From NCBI GenBank assembly GCA_028284105.1, contig JANQSK010001165.1:1-7498 (forward strand): DNA of 7,498 nt, in the 5' to 3' direction. The notes under the pieces are model-generated. The model was not told the origin of the DNA. It made no database searches and worked only from the letters and a program-made list of their open reading frames with translations. Of this stretch, positions 1 through 6,683 are shown piece after piece. Position numbers and translations under genes: made by a program. This DNA comes from Anaerolineae bacterium (GTDB taxonomy: Bacteria; Chloroflexota; Anaerolineae; Promineifilales; Promineifilaceae). The stretch's first letter is position 1; every line of letters starts with the position of its first letter.

Positions 1-1555
1 AGTGGGGGCAGCTGGTGACGATTTTCTTTTTATCAGCACCGACTGAGTTTAATGTCTCAATATTTTGGCTAGCCAATTCGAAGTAGAGATATTCATTACC
101 CGCACGACGAGCAGGATCGCCTGTACAAGTTTCTGCATCTCCAAGCACTGCGAAACTCACACCCGCATTTTGAAGGATTGTGGCAACGGCTCGCACCGTT
201 TCTTGGGCATCTGGGTTGAAGGCACCAGCACAACCAACCCAAAGAAGATAGTCAAAGTCTGGATTTTCTTCAACGGTTTTGACTTCAAATGGTAATGGTT
301 TGGCCCATTCCATGCGCTCATCGGTTGATTGCCATGGATTCCCCTGACGTTCCATCCCCACAAATGCCCCTTTCAACTCTTCTGGGAACTCACTGTTCAT
401 GAGTACGAGGTCGCGGCGCATTTCTAAGATGTCAATCATAGGGGCATTGCCAACGGGGCAGATGTCTACACAGTGACCGCAAGCGGTACAAGCCCACACG
501 GCGCTTTCAGAGATAGCGTAGTCAAGCATTGGAACGGCCGTTTCTTCGCCAATCGCCAGCACATCCATGTTTTCTTTCATGTAGTACCGCTTATTGATTT
601 CAAGCGCCGCTGGAGAGAGCTCCTTTCCTGTGTTGTAGGCAGGGCAAACCTCTTGACATCGATTACACATGATACACGCAAAAGCATCCATCACGTTTGT
701 TTTTGGAAGGTCGAAAATAGTGCTAACCCCAAATTGCTCAATGGATTCATCTTCAAAATCAAGCGTTTTGAGCTGACCGAGATAAGTTTTTTCAGGTGCC
801 AGCATAAAGTTGGCTGGGCCCATGAAGAGGTGAGCATGTTTGGTGTAGGGGAAGTAAGGTAAAAATAGAACAATTAAGCCGACTGAAATCCACCAGCTTA
901 CGTGCCAACCGATATTGGCTGCTTCTGGGGTTAGCCCACCCATAAAGAGGGTGGTAATGGTGTTGGCAACAGGTTGCCAAGGATCGGAATGTCCGCTTTC
1001 AGCAATAAGATAAGATTGGCTCAACATGCGGAAGCCGATGTGGAATAAGATGAAAATACCCACAACGAGTGAGTCACGTCGGACACCGCCAGCGCGAGCT
1101 TTTGGATGAAGCTTTACATTTTCGTTTGTGGTTAATGCTTGGTCAGCAAATGCAAAACGACGCAGTAAGAAGTAGGCCACACCGATGAGAACGACTGTCC
1201 CAAATAAATCGGCAGCTAATCGGAAAAGCTCACCGGCTAATGTATCATGGAATGCTTTGATAAGGCCAGCAGCAAACCCTTCTAATACGTCATACAAGTT
1301 AACCTGTAAGAAGAAGAGAAAACCATAAGCCACACCTACATGGATAATGGATGAAAGTCGACGATGACGTAGGATTTGCCCTTGGGTTAATAGGGCGGTT
1401 AAGCCTGTAATGACTCGTTTGGGAAGGTCTTTGAAATTGAGTTCCCCTTGGCCTCGCCAAATAATTTTGCCCATGTTGCCAAAGGTATTGATGGTGGCTG
1501 TCACACAGATAGCGACGAGTAAAATGAAGAGGACGCGTTCGATGCCTGATAACAT
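1..1555 (-). CDS. Membrane-bound 4Fe-4S / CCG-domain oxidoreductase (HdrD/ETF-linked type), 3' end outside window
   Basis: Hand translation from the ATG at 1555-1553 gives 518 residues with no stop, running off the left edge, so the C-terminus is missing. Residues 1-245 form a NarI/HdrE-like membrane domain with about five hydrophobic segments (near 6-24, 68-88, 110-132, 161-180, 215-236). It carries histidines at 72, 172, 218, 240 and 242 that could include haem ligands. Two ferredoxin-type clusters follow: C294/C297/C300 with C304, and C356/C359/C362 with C366. A cysteine-rich (CCG) domain begins near 433, with GC at 441-442, C477 and a final CPH at 516-518, where the window ends. Family members pass electrons between quinone or haem and a soluble partner, often electron-transfer flavoprotein or a disulfide; the partner here is unknown. 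A weak GAGAAG lies about 7 bases before the start. Fusion of membrane and HdrD-like parts is normal in this family. The redox role is secure; the exact substrate is not. Confidence 0.88.
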   Translation of the reverse strand, partial: MLSGIERVLFILLVAICVTATINTFGNMGKIIWRGQGELNFKDLPKRVITGLTALLTQGQILRHRRLSSIIHVGVAYGFLFFLQVNLYDVLEGFAAGLIKAFHDTLAGELFRLAADLFGTVVLIGVAYFLLRRFAFADQALTTNENVKLHPKARAGGVRRDSLVVGIFILFHIGFRMLSQSYLIAESGHSDPWQPVANTITTLFMGGLTPEAANIGWHVSWWISVGLIVLFLPYFPYTKHAHLFMGPANFMLAPEKTYLGQLKTLDFEDESIEQFGVSTIFDLPKTNVMDAFACIMCNRCQEVCPAYNTGKELSPAALEINKRYYMKENMDVLAIGEETAVPMLDYAISESAVWACTACGHCVDICPVGNAPMIDILEMRRDLVLMNSEFPEELKGAFVGMERQGNPWQSTDERMEWAKPLPFEVKTVEENPDFDYLLWVGCAGAFNPDAQETVRAVATILQNAGVSFAVLGDAETCTGDPARRAGNEYLYFELASQNIETLNSVGADKKKIVTSCPH

Positions 1556-1592
1556 AAGTTTCTTCTCACTCCAATCGTTTGGCTGATACAGT

Positions 1593-1604
1593 CTGATATA
1601 TCAG
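1593..1604. promoter_or_regulatory. 12-bp palindrome CTGATATATCAG with an extra CTGATA half-site, candidate operator
   Basis: CTGATATATCAG is a perfect inverted repeat. A third copy of the half-site, CTGATA, lies at 1583-1588, exactly 10 bp (one helical turn) from the first half of the palindrome. The cluster sits 38-49 bp upstream of the start of the iron-sulfur protein gene, probably within its 5' untranslated region. This arrangement fits binding of a dimeric transcription factor, but no regulator gene is adjacent and the site may instead be chance AT-rich symmetry. Confidence 0.35.
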
Positions 1605-1654
1605 CAATATACTGGGAATAATATCATTCCTTCCTTCTCATTGCACATTTTACC

Positions 1655-1683
1655 TGAATATTGACGCAGTGCATTATAGTCAA
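1655..1683 (-). promoter_or_regulatory. Candidate promoter for the iron-sulfur oxidoreductase gene
   Basis: Reading the minus strand, TTGACT (1683-1678) is followed after 17 bp by TATTCA (1660-1655), a good -35 with a poor -10. A perfect TATAAT also lies on the minus strand at 1678-1673, without a recognisable -35. Either would start a transcript about 90-110 bases before the ATG at 1555. A short inverted repeat, ATTGAC (1660-1665) and GTCAAT (1679-1684), spans the same bases. The evidence is motif matching only. Confidence 0.28.
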
Positions 1684-1751
1684 TTTGATTGAATGATGTG
1701 CTATGTGTCTAAAGCGTAGAGATTGAGTAGGGCGAGGACGGTTTATCACGT

Positions 1752-1757
1752 TATAAT
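1752..1757 (+). promoter_or_regulatory. Consensus -10 box (TATAAT), predicted leaderless start
   Basis: TATAAT is a perfect -10 hexamer ending 8 bases before the ATG at 1766. Transcription would therefore begin at or next to the start codon, giving a leaderless mRNA. No Shine-Dalgarno sequence is present just upstream of 1766, which agrees with this. No convincing -35 hexamer exists at the usual 16-19 bp spacing (the 17-bp position reads AGGGCG). The box also overlaps the alternative TTG start at 1757, which argues against that start. Confidence 0.5.
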
Positions 1758-1765
1758 TGCCCGCT

Positions 1766-3133
1766 ATGCAATTTCTGAACCGACGATGGCAAACGGCCGT
1801 TTATCTACTTAGTATCTTGGGATTAATCATCTCACTTTGGCCAAATGCCTCTTCTCTTTATGACTTAACGGGGGAGGAAGACCTGCTTCCTCAGCTGCGT
1901 GGTGTGATGCATTGGGTCAATACGGCCGTTCGTCCCCAGCCTCGTCTCGCACCCAATGCAGAAATGGCCTACGAAACAGAAACCATTTTTGGTGTAAACA
2001 CCTTTTTAGAACAAGAAGCAGAACCTATCAAACGGCAACAAAGCTTGGAAATGATTCGTGATGCTGGTTTCCAATTTATTCGGCAAGAGTTTGTGTGGGA
2101 AGATATTGAGATTCATGGCAAAGGGGATTTTATTGATCGTCGGAATGATCCCAATGGGGTCGACGCCTGGGCTAAATATGACCAAATTGTCCAACTGGCG
2201 AATGAGAACGAGATTGAAATCATTGCCCGTTTGAGCAATCCTCCGAACTGGACGCGTGCATTGCCCGTTGAGCAAACTGGGTCTAAGGCGCCTCCCGATA
2301 ATTTTGATGATTTTGGAGATTTTGCTGCGTTAGTTGTAGAGCGTTATCAAGGCCAGGTCACCTATTTTCAAATTTGGAATGAGCCAAATGGCAATGAAGA
2401 GTGGGGGAATCATCAGCCTGTTAATCCTGTGGAATTTACCGCCTTGCTTTGTAATGCATACGGCCGTATTAAAGCAGTCAACCCTGATGCCATTGTGCTT
2501 GCTGGGGCATTAACCCCAACAGTCGACATCACCGATGCCAATCTCAATGACCTCATCTTTTTACAAAAAATGTATGTTTCTGGAGCTGGGGAGTGCTTTG
2601 ATATCATGTCGGCGCAAGGGTATGGCTTATGGTCGGGCGCAACTGATCAGCGCTTACGTCCAACGGTCATCAACTATCCCCATCACCTCTTGATTCGGGA
2701 TGTGATGGTGCGGCAAGGGGATGCCCACAAGCCGATTTGGATTAGTGAGATGGCATGGAATGTGGTGCCAGATGGCATCGTGCCAACTTTTGGACGTGTT
2801 ACTGAAGAGCAGCAAGGGCGATATGGAGTTGAGGCTTATCAACGGGCGCAAGAAGATTGGCCTTGGATGGGGGTGATGAGCTATTGGTTCTTCAAACGGG
2901 CTGCTGATTTTGAGAAGGATCAATCTTGGTATTACTTCCGCCTTATGGAGCCCGATTTTACACCGTTACCTGCTTATGATGCGCTATCGAGCTATATGAA
3001 TGGGGGTGATTTCCCATCATTTAAGGGCAATGTGGGATTTATGTGGATGCGCTTACGGCCGTATCTCTTTTGGGTCAGTGCTGGACTATTGTTATTCATG
3101 ACTTTGATGCGAACACATCCACAAGAGAGTTGA
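1766..3133 (+). CDS. Membrane-anchored clan GH-A glycoside hydrolase (GH39/GH5-like)
   Basis: The product has 455 residues from the ATG at 1766. A hydrophobic segment at about 9-25 is a signal anchor, and a second at about 433-447 lies just before the C-terminus, so the catalytic domain is probably outside the cell between two anchors. The domain reads as a (beta/alpha)8 glycosidase. It has an early FGVN strand (74-77), the strand-4 motif WNEP with E206 as likely acid/base, and SEMAWN near 327-332 with E328 as likely nucleophile. Keeping both glutamates implies an active retaining enzyme. Similar proteins are usually labelled cellulase or beta-xylosidase, but the substrate cannot be read from the sequence. 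The stop overlaps the start of the downstream glycosyltransferase, so the two are co-translated and probably act on the same envelope or extracellular glycan. A TTG nine bases upstream is an alternative start that I reject because it lies in the -10 box. Confidence 0.85.
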   Translation: MQFLNRRWQTAVYLLSILGLIISLWPNASSLYDLTGEEDLLPQLRGVMHWVNTAVRPQPRLAPNAEMAYETETIFGVNTFLEQEAEPIKRQQSLEMIRDAGFQFIRQEFVWEDIEIHGKGDFIDRRNDPNGVDAWAKYDQIVQLANENEIEIIARLSNPPNWTRALPVEQTGSKAPPDNFDDFGDFAALVVERYQGQVTYFQIWNEPNGNEEWGNHQPVNPVEFTALLCNAYGRIKAVNPDAIVLAGALTPTVDITDANLNDLIFLQKMYVSGAGECFDIMSAQGYGLWSGATDQRLRPTVINYPHHLLIRDVMVRQGDAHKPIWISEMAWNVVPDGIVPTFGRVTEEQQGRYGVEAYQRAQEDWPWMGVMSYWFFKRAADFEKDQSWYYFRLMEPDFTPLPAYDALSSYMNGGDFPSFKGNVGFMWMRLRPYLFWVSAGLLLFMTLMRTHPQES

Positions 3134-5103
3134 TGGGAGAATTGAGATTGGCGTTTGGATTTGTACAAAGCGACAGGAGTGAAGGGGGGGGCAGTCAGCA
3201 CCAATCTGAACAGCTTTTAACTGGTTCTCGTCACCCTTTTGCCTATTCACTCCTCACCATAACGGCCGTTCTTCTTCTTGGAACCTTCCTCCGCTTTTAT
3301 CTGCTTGATAATCAATCCTTTTGGAATGACGAAGGCAACAGCGCTCGCCTTAGTGAACGCTCTATTCAGTTGATCATTGAAGGAACGGCCAGCGATATCC
3401 ATCCACCACTTTATTATTTACTGCTCAGAGGGTGGCGTGAATTGGTGGGAGAAACGGAATTTGCGCTACGGGCTTTTTCAACATTTGCTGGGATTTTAAC
3501 CATTGCTACTTCAGGTGCATTGGCAAAGCGGATGGGTCTGAGCAAAACGGCCGTTTTCCTAACGATGCTTTTTGTCACAGTGCATCCGGCGTTGATCTAT
3601 TACAGCCAAGAAACTCGAATGTACAGCCTGTTGGGATTGTGGAGCGTGTTGTCGACATTGATGCTGTGGGTGTGGTTAAAACGGCCGTATTGGCATTATG
3701 GGCTGGCTTACATTTGTATCGGAGCTGCAGGGTTGTACACCCACTACTTTTTCCCTGTCGTTCTCGGCATCCATGCTGTATTTGTGCTAATCACGACTTT
3801 TGACGGTAGCAATTCAACAAGAAGAGCGACTGCTCAATCAACTTTGCGCAGACTTATTCAATATGGTGGTCTGATAGGGGGGATGTTGATTCTTTATGCC
3901 CCTTGGATTCCTGTTTTCATCATTCAGTTTGGGGATGATCCGATTGCACGCCCCGCATTTTTGCCTTTTGTGCGTGAGGTCGCTCAATGGTTATTTGTGG
4001 GAGAAACATTCAACCCATCGATACAACCGCTATTTCTATTCGGATTGATTGGATTGGTCCTCTTAGGAACTTGGTGGAGTGGTCGGGTAATTGGTACATT
4101 GATTGGAACGGCCGTACTTCTTCCCATCCTGTTTAATTTTGCCCTAGGAACAACGGATTCAGCCCTCCTAAAATTTTACATTATCACAATTCCCCTGTTA
4201 GCGATTTTTGTCGGGGTCATGAGCCAACTGCCACGTTTTGGATGGATGATTGCTGTCGTTGGGTTTGTGGTCTTGTTGCCTATTCAATGGCAATCTCTAC
4301 AAAATATGTACTTTTCACCAGAGTATGCAAGAGCGGATTATCGTGGCATGGCTCAGCGTATTCAGAATGAAGCCTATCCTAATGCCGGTGTTATTTTAGT
4401 GGCGCCAAATCAATGGGAAGCGTTTACTTACTATTTTCCAGATGAGGGGAATGTGTATCCATTGCCTAAAGGGCGTACTTTCCCAACTGAAGACGAAATT
4501 GCGACTGCCCTAACACCCATATCAAAAGCGCATGATCGACTCTATGCCATTTTGTGGGGAGAGGCTCAACGTGACCCAGAACGGCTTGTCGAACGGTGGC
4601 TTGATGCCAATGCGTTTAAAGCAACGGATGAATGGGTAGGAGATGTGCGTTTTGTGACGTATGCCATCCCCTCAGAACCGGCTACTGAAATGGAAACGGC
4701 CGTTAATCGCTCCTTTGGCGAACAAATTATTTTGGAAGGCTTTACGCTCAATCAAGCTGAATTTTTACCAGGAGAGATTGTTCAACTCACGCTCTTTTGG
4801 CAAGCAACACAACCCATCGAGAATCGATATAAGATTTTTATTCACATATTGAATGAAAATGGGGAGATTGTGGCCCAGAGAGACAGTGAACCCGGCGGAG
4901 GATTAGCCCTCACACCGGGTTGGGTTCCCGAAGAAACTGTACGGGATAATCATGGAGTCCTGTTGCCGACTGGAATCGCATCAGGCCCCTATCAAATCCG
5001 TCTCGGGGTATATGATTTTGCGAACCCCGTAGATCGGCTTATGATTCAAACCGAATCAGGCGAAAGCGACGCCTTCCTCTTGCCAAGCATCGTGGTGGAG
5101 TAA
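3133..5103 (+). CDS. GT-C membrane glycosyltransferase (PMT/ArnT, GT39/GT83-like) with C-terminal beta-sandwich tail
   Basis: The product has 656 residues from the ATG at 3133, which shares one base with the upstream TGA (TGATG). Residues 1-34 are polar and cytoplasmic, and around ten membrane segments follow between about 38 and 390. The first extracytoplasmic loop carries WNDEGN with D66/E67, the acidic pair that GT-C enzymes use for polyprenyl-phosphate-sugar donors, followed by HPPLYY at 90-95. Residues about 400-510 form a soluble domain. Residues about 528-656 look like an added beta-sandwich domain (LPGEIVQLTLFWQA, then a VYDFANPVDR region), common on such enzymes in Chloroflexota as far as I recall. 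It should transfer a sugar from a lipid carrier on the outer face of the membrane; acceptor and sugar are unknown. A run of eight G at 3184-3191 encodes glycines near residue 18. The 3' end overlaps the convergent response-regulator gene by 48 bp. An in-frame GTG at 3043 is possible but would lie far inside the upstream gene. Confidence 0.87.
   Translation: MGELRLAFGFVQSDRSEGGGSQHQSEQLLTGSRHPFAYSLLTITAVLLLGTFLRFYLLDNQSFWNDEGNSARLSERSIQLIIEGTASDIHPPLYYLLLRGWRELVGETEFALRAFSTFAGILTIATSGALAKRMGLSKTAVFLTMLFVTVHPALIYYSQETRMYSLLGLWSVLSTLMLWVWLKRPYWHYGLAYICIGAAGLYTHYFFPVVLGIHAVFVLITTFDGSNSTRRATAQSTLRRLIQYGGLIGGMLILYAPWIPVFIIQFGDDPIARPAFLPFVREVAQWLFVGETFNPSIQPLFLFGLIGLVLLGTWWSGRVIGTLIGTAVLLPILFNFALGTTDSALLKFYIITIPLLAIFVGVMSQLPRFGWMIAVVGFVVLLPIQWQSLQNMYFSPEYARADYRGMAQRIQNEAYPNAGVILVAPNQWEAFTYYFPDEGNVYPLPKGRTFPTEDEIATALTPISKAHDRLYAILWGEAQRDPERLVERWLDANAFKATDEWVGDVRFVTYAIPSEPATEMETAVNRSFGEQIILEGFTLNQAEFLPGEIVQLTLFWQATQPIENRYKIFIHILNENGEIVAQRDSEPGGGLALTPGWVPEETVRDNHGVLLPTGIASGPYQIRLGVYDFANPVDRLMIQTESGESDAFLLPSIVVE
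3184..3191 (+). repeat. G8 homopolymer tract in the glycosyltransferase 5' coding region
   Basis: Eight consecutive G residues start 51 bases after the ATG and encode Gly-Gly and part of a third Gly. Gain or loss of one G would frameshift the gene near codon 18. Such tracts can act as slippage sites for phase variation, and they are also a common place for sequencing or assembly length errors. Confidence 0.9.
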
Positions 5104-5493
5104 CAAGTCTGACCCGCGAACCGCAATTTCAACCGTTTCGTAAAGTAAAGTCAGATCAACTGGTTTGTGTAAAAAGTATGGGATGGCCAGCGGCGCAAAT
5201 TTCCGAGAAACGGCCGTTTTTGATTCCGAAGAATAAACAATAACATTCACCTGTGGATCAATAAGTAATAATTCACGATACGTTTGGGGGCCATTCATAT
5301 CAGGCATATTGACATCTAAAATAACGAGGTCAACTGTTTTTTGGCCAAAAATTGTCACACCTTGATCACCAGTCTCTGCTTGATAAACTGTGTGGCCAAA
5401 GCTTTCTAAAACATCCGCCGTAATGTTTCTCATTGCTGAAGAATCATCGATTATTAAGATTGAAAAATTCTGCTTGGTGGTACCTACCGTCAT
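5056..5493 (-). CDS. Single-domain response regulator (CheY-like receiver)
   Basis: The 145-residue product is one receiver domain with no output domain. The acidic pair D16/D17, the phospho-acceptor D60 (LILDVNMPDMNG), S88 in the conserved Thr/Ser position, the aromatic switch Y106 and K110 (HKP) are all present, so it should be phosphorylated by a histidine kinase. No kinase gene is in the window. It probably acts as a phosphorelay intermediate or through protein-protein contact, as CheY and Spo0F do. The ATG at 5493 has a good ribosome binding site, AGGTG at 5505-5501, seven bases away. The last 48 bp, including the stop, lie inside the 3' end of the convergent glycosyltransferase gene. 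One ACGGCCGT octamer (5210-5217) encodes Thr-Ala-Val just after S88. Confidence 0.92.
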   Translation of the reverse strand: MTVGTTKQNFSILIIDDSSAMRNITADVLESFGHTVYQAETGDQGVTIFGQKTVDLVILDVNMPDMNGPQTYRELLLIDPQVNVIVYSSESKTAVSRKFAPLAIPYFLHKPVDLTLLYETVEIAVRGSDLLLHHDAWQEEGVAFA

Positions 5494-5702
5494 TCAAATA
5501 CACCTATTAAAACTATTCTGCTGTACTGATAAAAGGGAACTGCATTCAAGTTTGTGGAGAACAAAAAGCGCTTCTATCAAATTTTTGTTTTCCATTGTAA
5601 GAAAAGCCAAAACACCAAGAATGCCTCAAATGACGAGTCGGTCTTTACTTCATGAATTTGTAGAGAGAATTCTAAGTGGATTGTAGGAAAGGTGTAATAG
5701 GT
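5494..5702. other. Intergenic region between the PLP enzyme and response-regulator genes
   Basis: This AT-rich gap of 209 bp holds the response-regulator ribosome binding site (5501-5505). I see no convincing -35/-10 pair, no strong terminator hairpin after the PLP enzyme gene, and no credible small gene. Read-through from the upstream gene into the response regulator is therefore possible. Confidence 0.5.
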
Positions 5703-6683
5703 CTAAAGTACTAGTGTGTGTGAAAATGCAGATAAAGAAGCGGTGCCGCCAGTGTGCCAAAATAAGATAGATTGGCCTCTCGTAAAGGCGCCCCAGCGAA
5801 TGAGGTCAATAATGCCAGCCACCGCCTTTGAAGTGTAAACGGGATCGAGCAGAATGCCCTCTTTCTGCGCCATTATTTGGATTGCTTCTCGCTCCGGTTC
5901 TCCGACCTTTGCATATCCCTCACCGACATAATCATCATTAACTTTGACATGTTCTAAAACAGATGTTGAATCTAAGCCTAAGTGGGTAGCTGTTGCAGTT
6001 GCAAGGGCTGCAACTTGAGTCTGAAGCTGTTCGGCACTGCTGTCCACGCTAATCCCAAGCACTTCTCCACTGAAGCCATAGATATGGCTACCTAAGACGA
6101 TCCCAGCCTGTGTTCCGCCGCTGCTGCTTGCCAAAACGATAAAATCAAAGTTTAGATGTTGGGATTTTAACTGCTGAGTAAACTCATCCATTGCGGCCAC
6201 ATAACTTGTTGAGCCAATCACATTTGAACCACCAACAGGAATGGGATAGGGGAGTCGTCCCATTGCTTTAAGATCGTGGAGAACTTCCCCCATGACATCT
6301 GCTCGAGAACGGCCGTTTGTCCAATAAATATGCGCCCCCAAGATTTCGTCAAGCAGAACATTTCCTAAGCGCTGTTTTGGCTTATTTCCACTTAAAATGA
6401 CGGAACATCCCAACCCATATTTTGCAGCGGCAGCAGCCGTTTGGCGACAGTGGTTACTTTGTCTGCTTCCAACGGTAACCAAGTGATCGCAGCCATGATT
6501 TAAGGCATCAGCTACTAAATATTCCAGCTTGCGTGACTTATTGCCACCTGTTGCCAACCCGGTCAAGTCATCTCGCTTAATATATAAGTCAGGACCGTTC
6601 AGAAATTTGGTTAAACGGTCAAGTTTTTCAATTGGGGTAGGCAAGTGGGCTAAAGGCACACTTTTGGGGAAGTTTAGATTCAT
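5703..6683 (-). CDS. PLP-dependent D-cysteine desulfhydrase / ACC deaminase family enzyme
   Basis: From the ATG at 6683 the product has 326 residues, the usual length for this fold type II PLP family. K49 in GGNKSRKLE is the likely Schiff-base lysine. QSNHCRQTAA (75-84) is the substrate-carboxylate loop, SSSGGTQAG (186-194) resembles the PLP-phosphate-binding loop, DPVYTSKA (280-287) supplies the conserved tyrosine Y283, and HTGGT (310-314) closes the active site. Members deaminate D-cysteine (giving pyruvate, sulfide and ammonia), 1-aminocyclopropane-1-carboxylate, or cysteate (CuyA). QSNH rather than QSNQ favours the cysteine/cysteate side, but this is weak. I chose the start at 6683 because AAGGA lies five bases upstream (6693-6689), a TATAAT lies at 6710-6705, and the longer in-frame ATG at 6773 falls inside the terminator hairpin of the upstream gene. 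Confidence 0.88.
   Translation of the reverse strand: MNLNFPKSVPLAHLPTPIEKLDRLTKFLNGPDLYIKRDDLTGLATGGNKSRKLEYLVADALNHGCDHLVTVGSRQSNHCRQTAAAAAKYGLGCSVILSGNKPKQRLGNVLLDEILGAHIYWTNGRSRADVMGEVLHDLKAMGRLPYPIPVGGSNVIGSTSYVAAMDEFTQQLKSQHLNFDFIVLASSSGGTQAGIVLGSHIYGFSGEVLGISVDSSAEQLQTQVAALATATATHLGLDSTSVLEHVKVNDDYVGEGYAKVGEPEREAIQIMAQKEGILLDPVYTSKAVAGIIDLIRWGAFTRGQSILFWHTGGTASLSAFSHTLVL

Larger units (their letters stand above)
534..6316. repeat. Dispersed palindromic octamer ACGGCCGT, 12 copies (HIP1-like)
   Basis: Exact copies lie at 534-541, 1793-1800, 1922-1929, 2460-2467, 3055-3062, 3262-3269, 3547-3554, 3681-3688, 4108-4115, 4696-4703, 5210-5217 and 6309-6316. All twelve CGGCCG hexamers in the window fall inside this octamer, and all twelve have A or T on both outer sides, so the extended consensus is WACGGCCGTW. 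AACGGCCGTT accounts for seven copies; the copy at 3544-3557 extends to a 14-bp perfect palindrome. Spacing is irregular (129 to 1259 bp). All copies are inside genes. Eight encode Thr-Ala-Val, two encode (Tyr/Asn)-Gly-Arg and two encode Arg-Pro, so the conserved unit is the DNA and not a peptide. About 0.1 copy is expected by chance in this length. The closest known parallel is cyanobacterial HIP1 (GCGATCGC); the role is unknown. Confidence 0.93.

Noticed and set aside
473..862. 129-residue open frame on the plus strand
   Set aside because: It is antisense to the iron-sulfur protein, whose cysteine motifs prove the minus frame.
1757..1765. TTG start three codons before the ATG of the glycosidase
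   Set aside because: The TTG overlaps the TATAAT box and has no ribosome binding site.
3043..3132. Longer glycosyltransferase reading frame starting at GTG 3043
   Set aside because: It would overlap the glycosidase gene by 91 bp, over its C-terminal membrane anchor; the ATG at 3133 gives a TGATG coupling and leaves all membrane segments intact.
3384..3391. ACGGCCAG as a thirteenth octamer copy
   Set aside because: It has mismatches at the last two positions and lacks the palindrome; it may be a decayed site but cannot be counted.
1793..4703. Octamer copies explained as a conserved Thr-Ala-Val protein motif
   Set aside because: Four of the twelve copies are in other codon phases and the proteins are unrelated.
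1793..5217. Octamers as a CRISPR or tandem repeat array
   Set aside because: Units are only 8-10 bp, spacing varies from 129 to 595 bp within this stretch, and the DNA between them is normal coding sequence.
5566..5573. AAGCGCTT palindrome between the PLP enzyme and response regulator as a terminator
   Set aside because: The stem would be only 4 bp with no loop, and no T run follows directly in either direction.
5390..5686. 98-residue open frame on the plus strand
   Set aside because: It overlaps the receiver-domain gene antisense and has no recognisable features or ribosome binding site.
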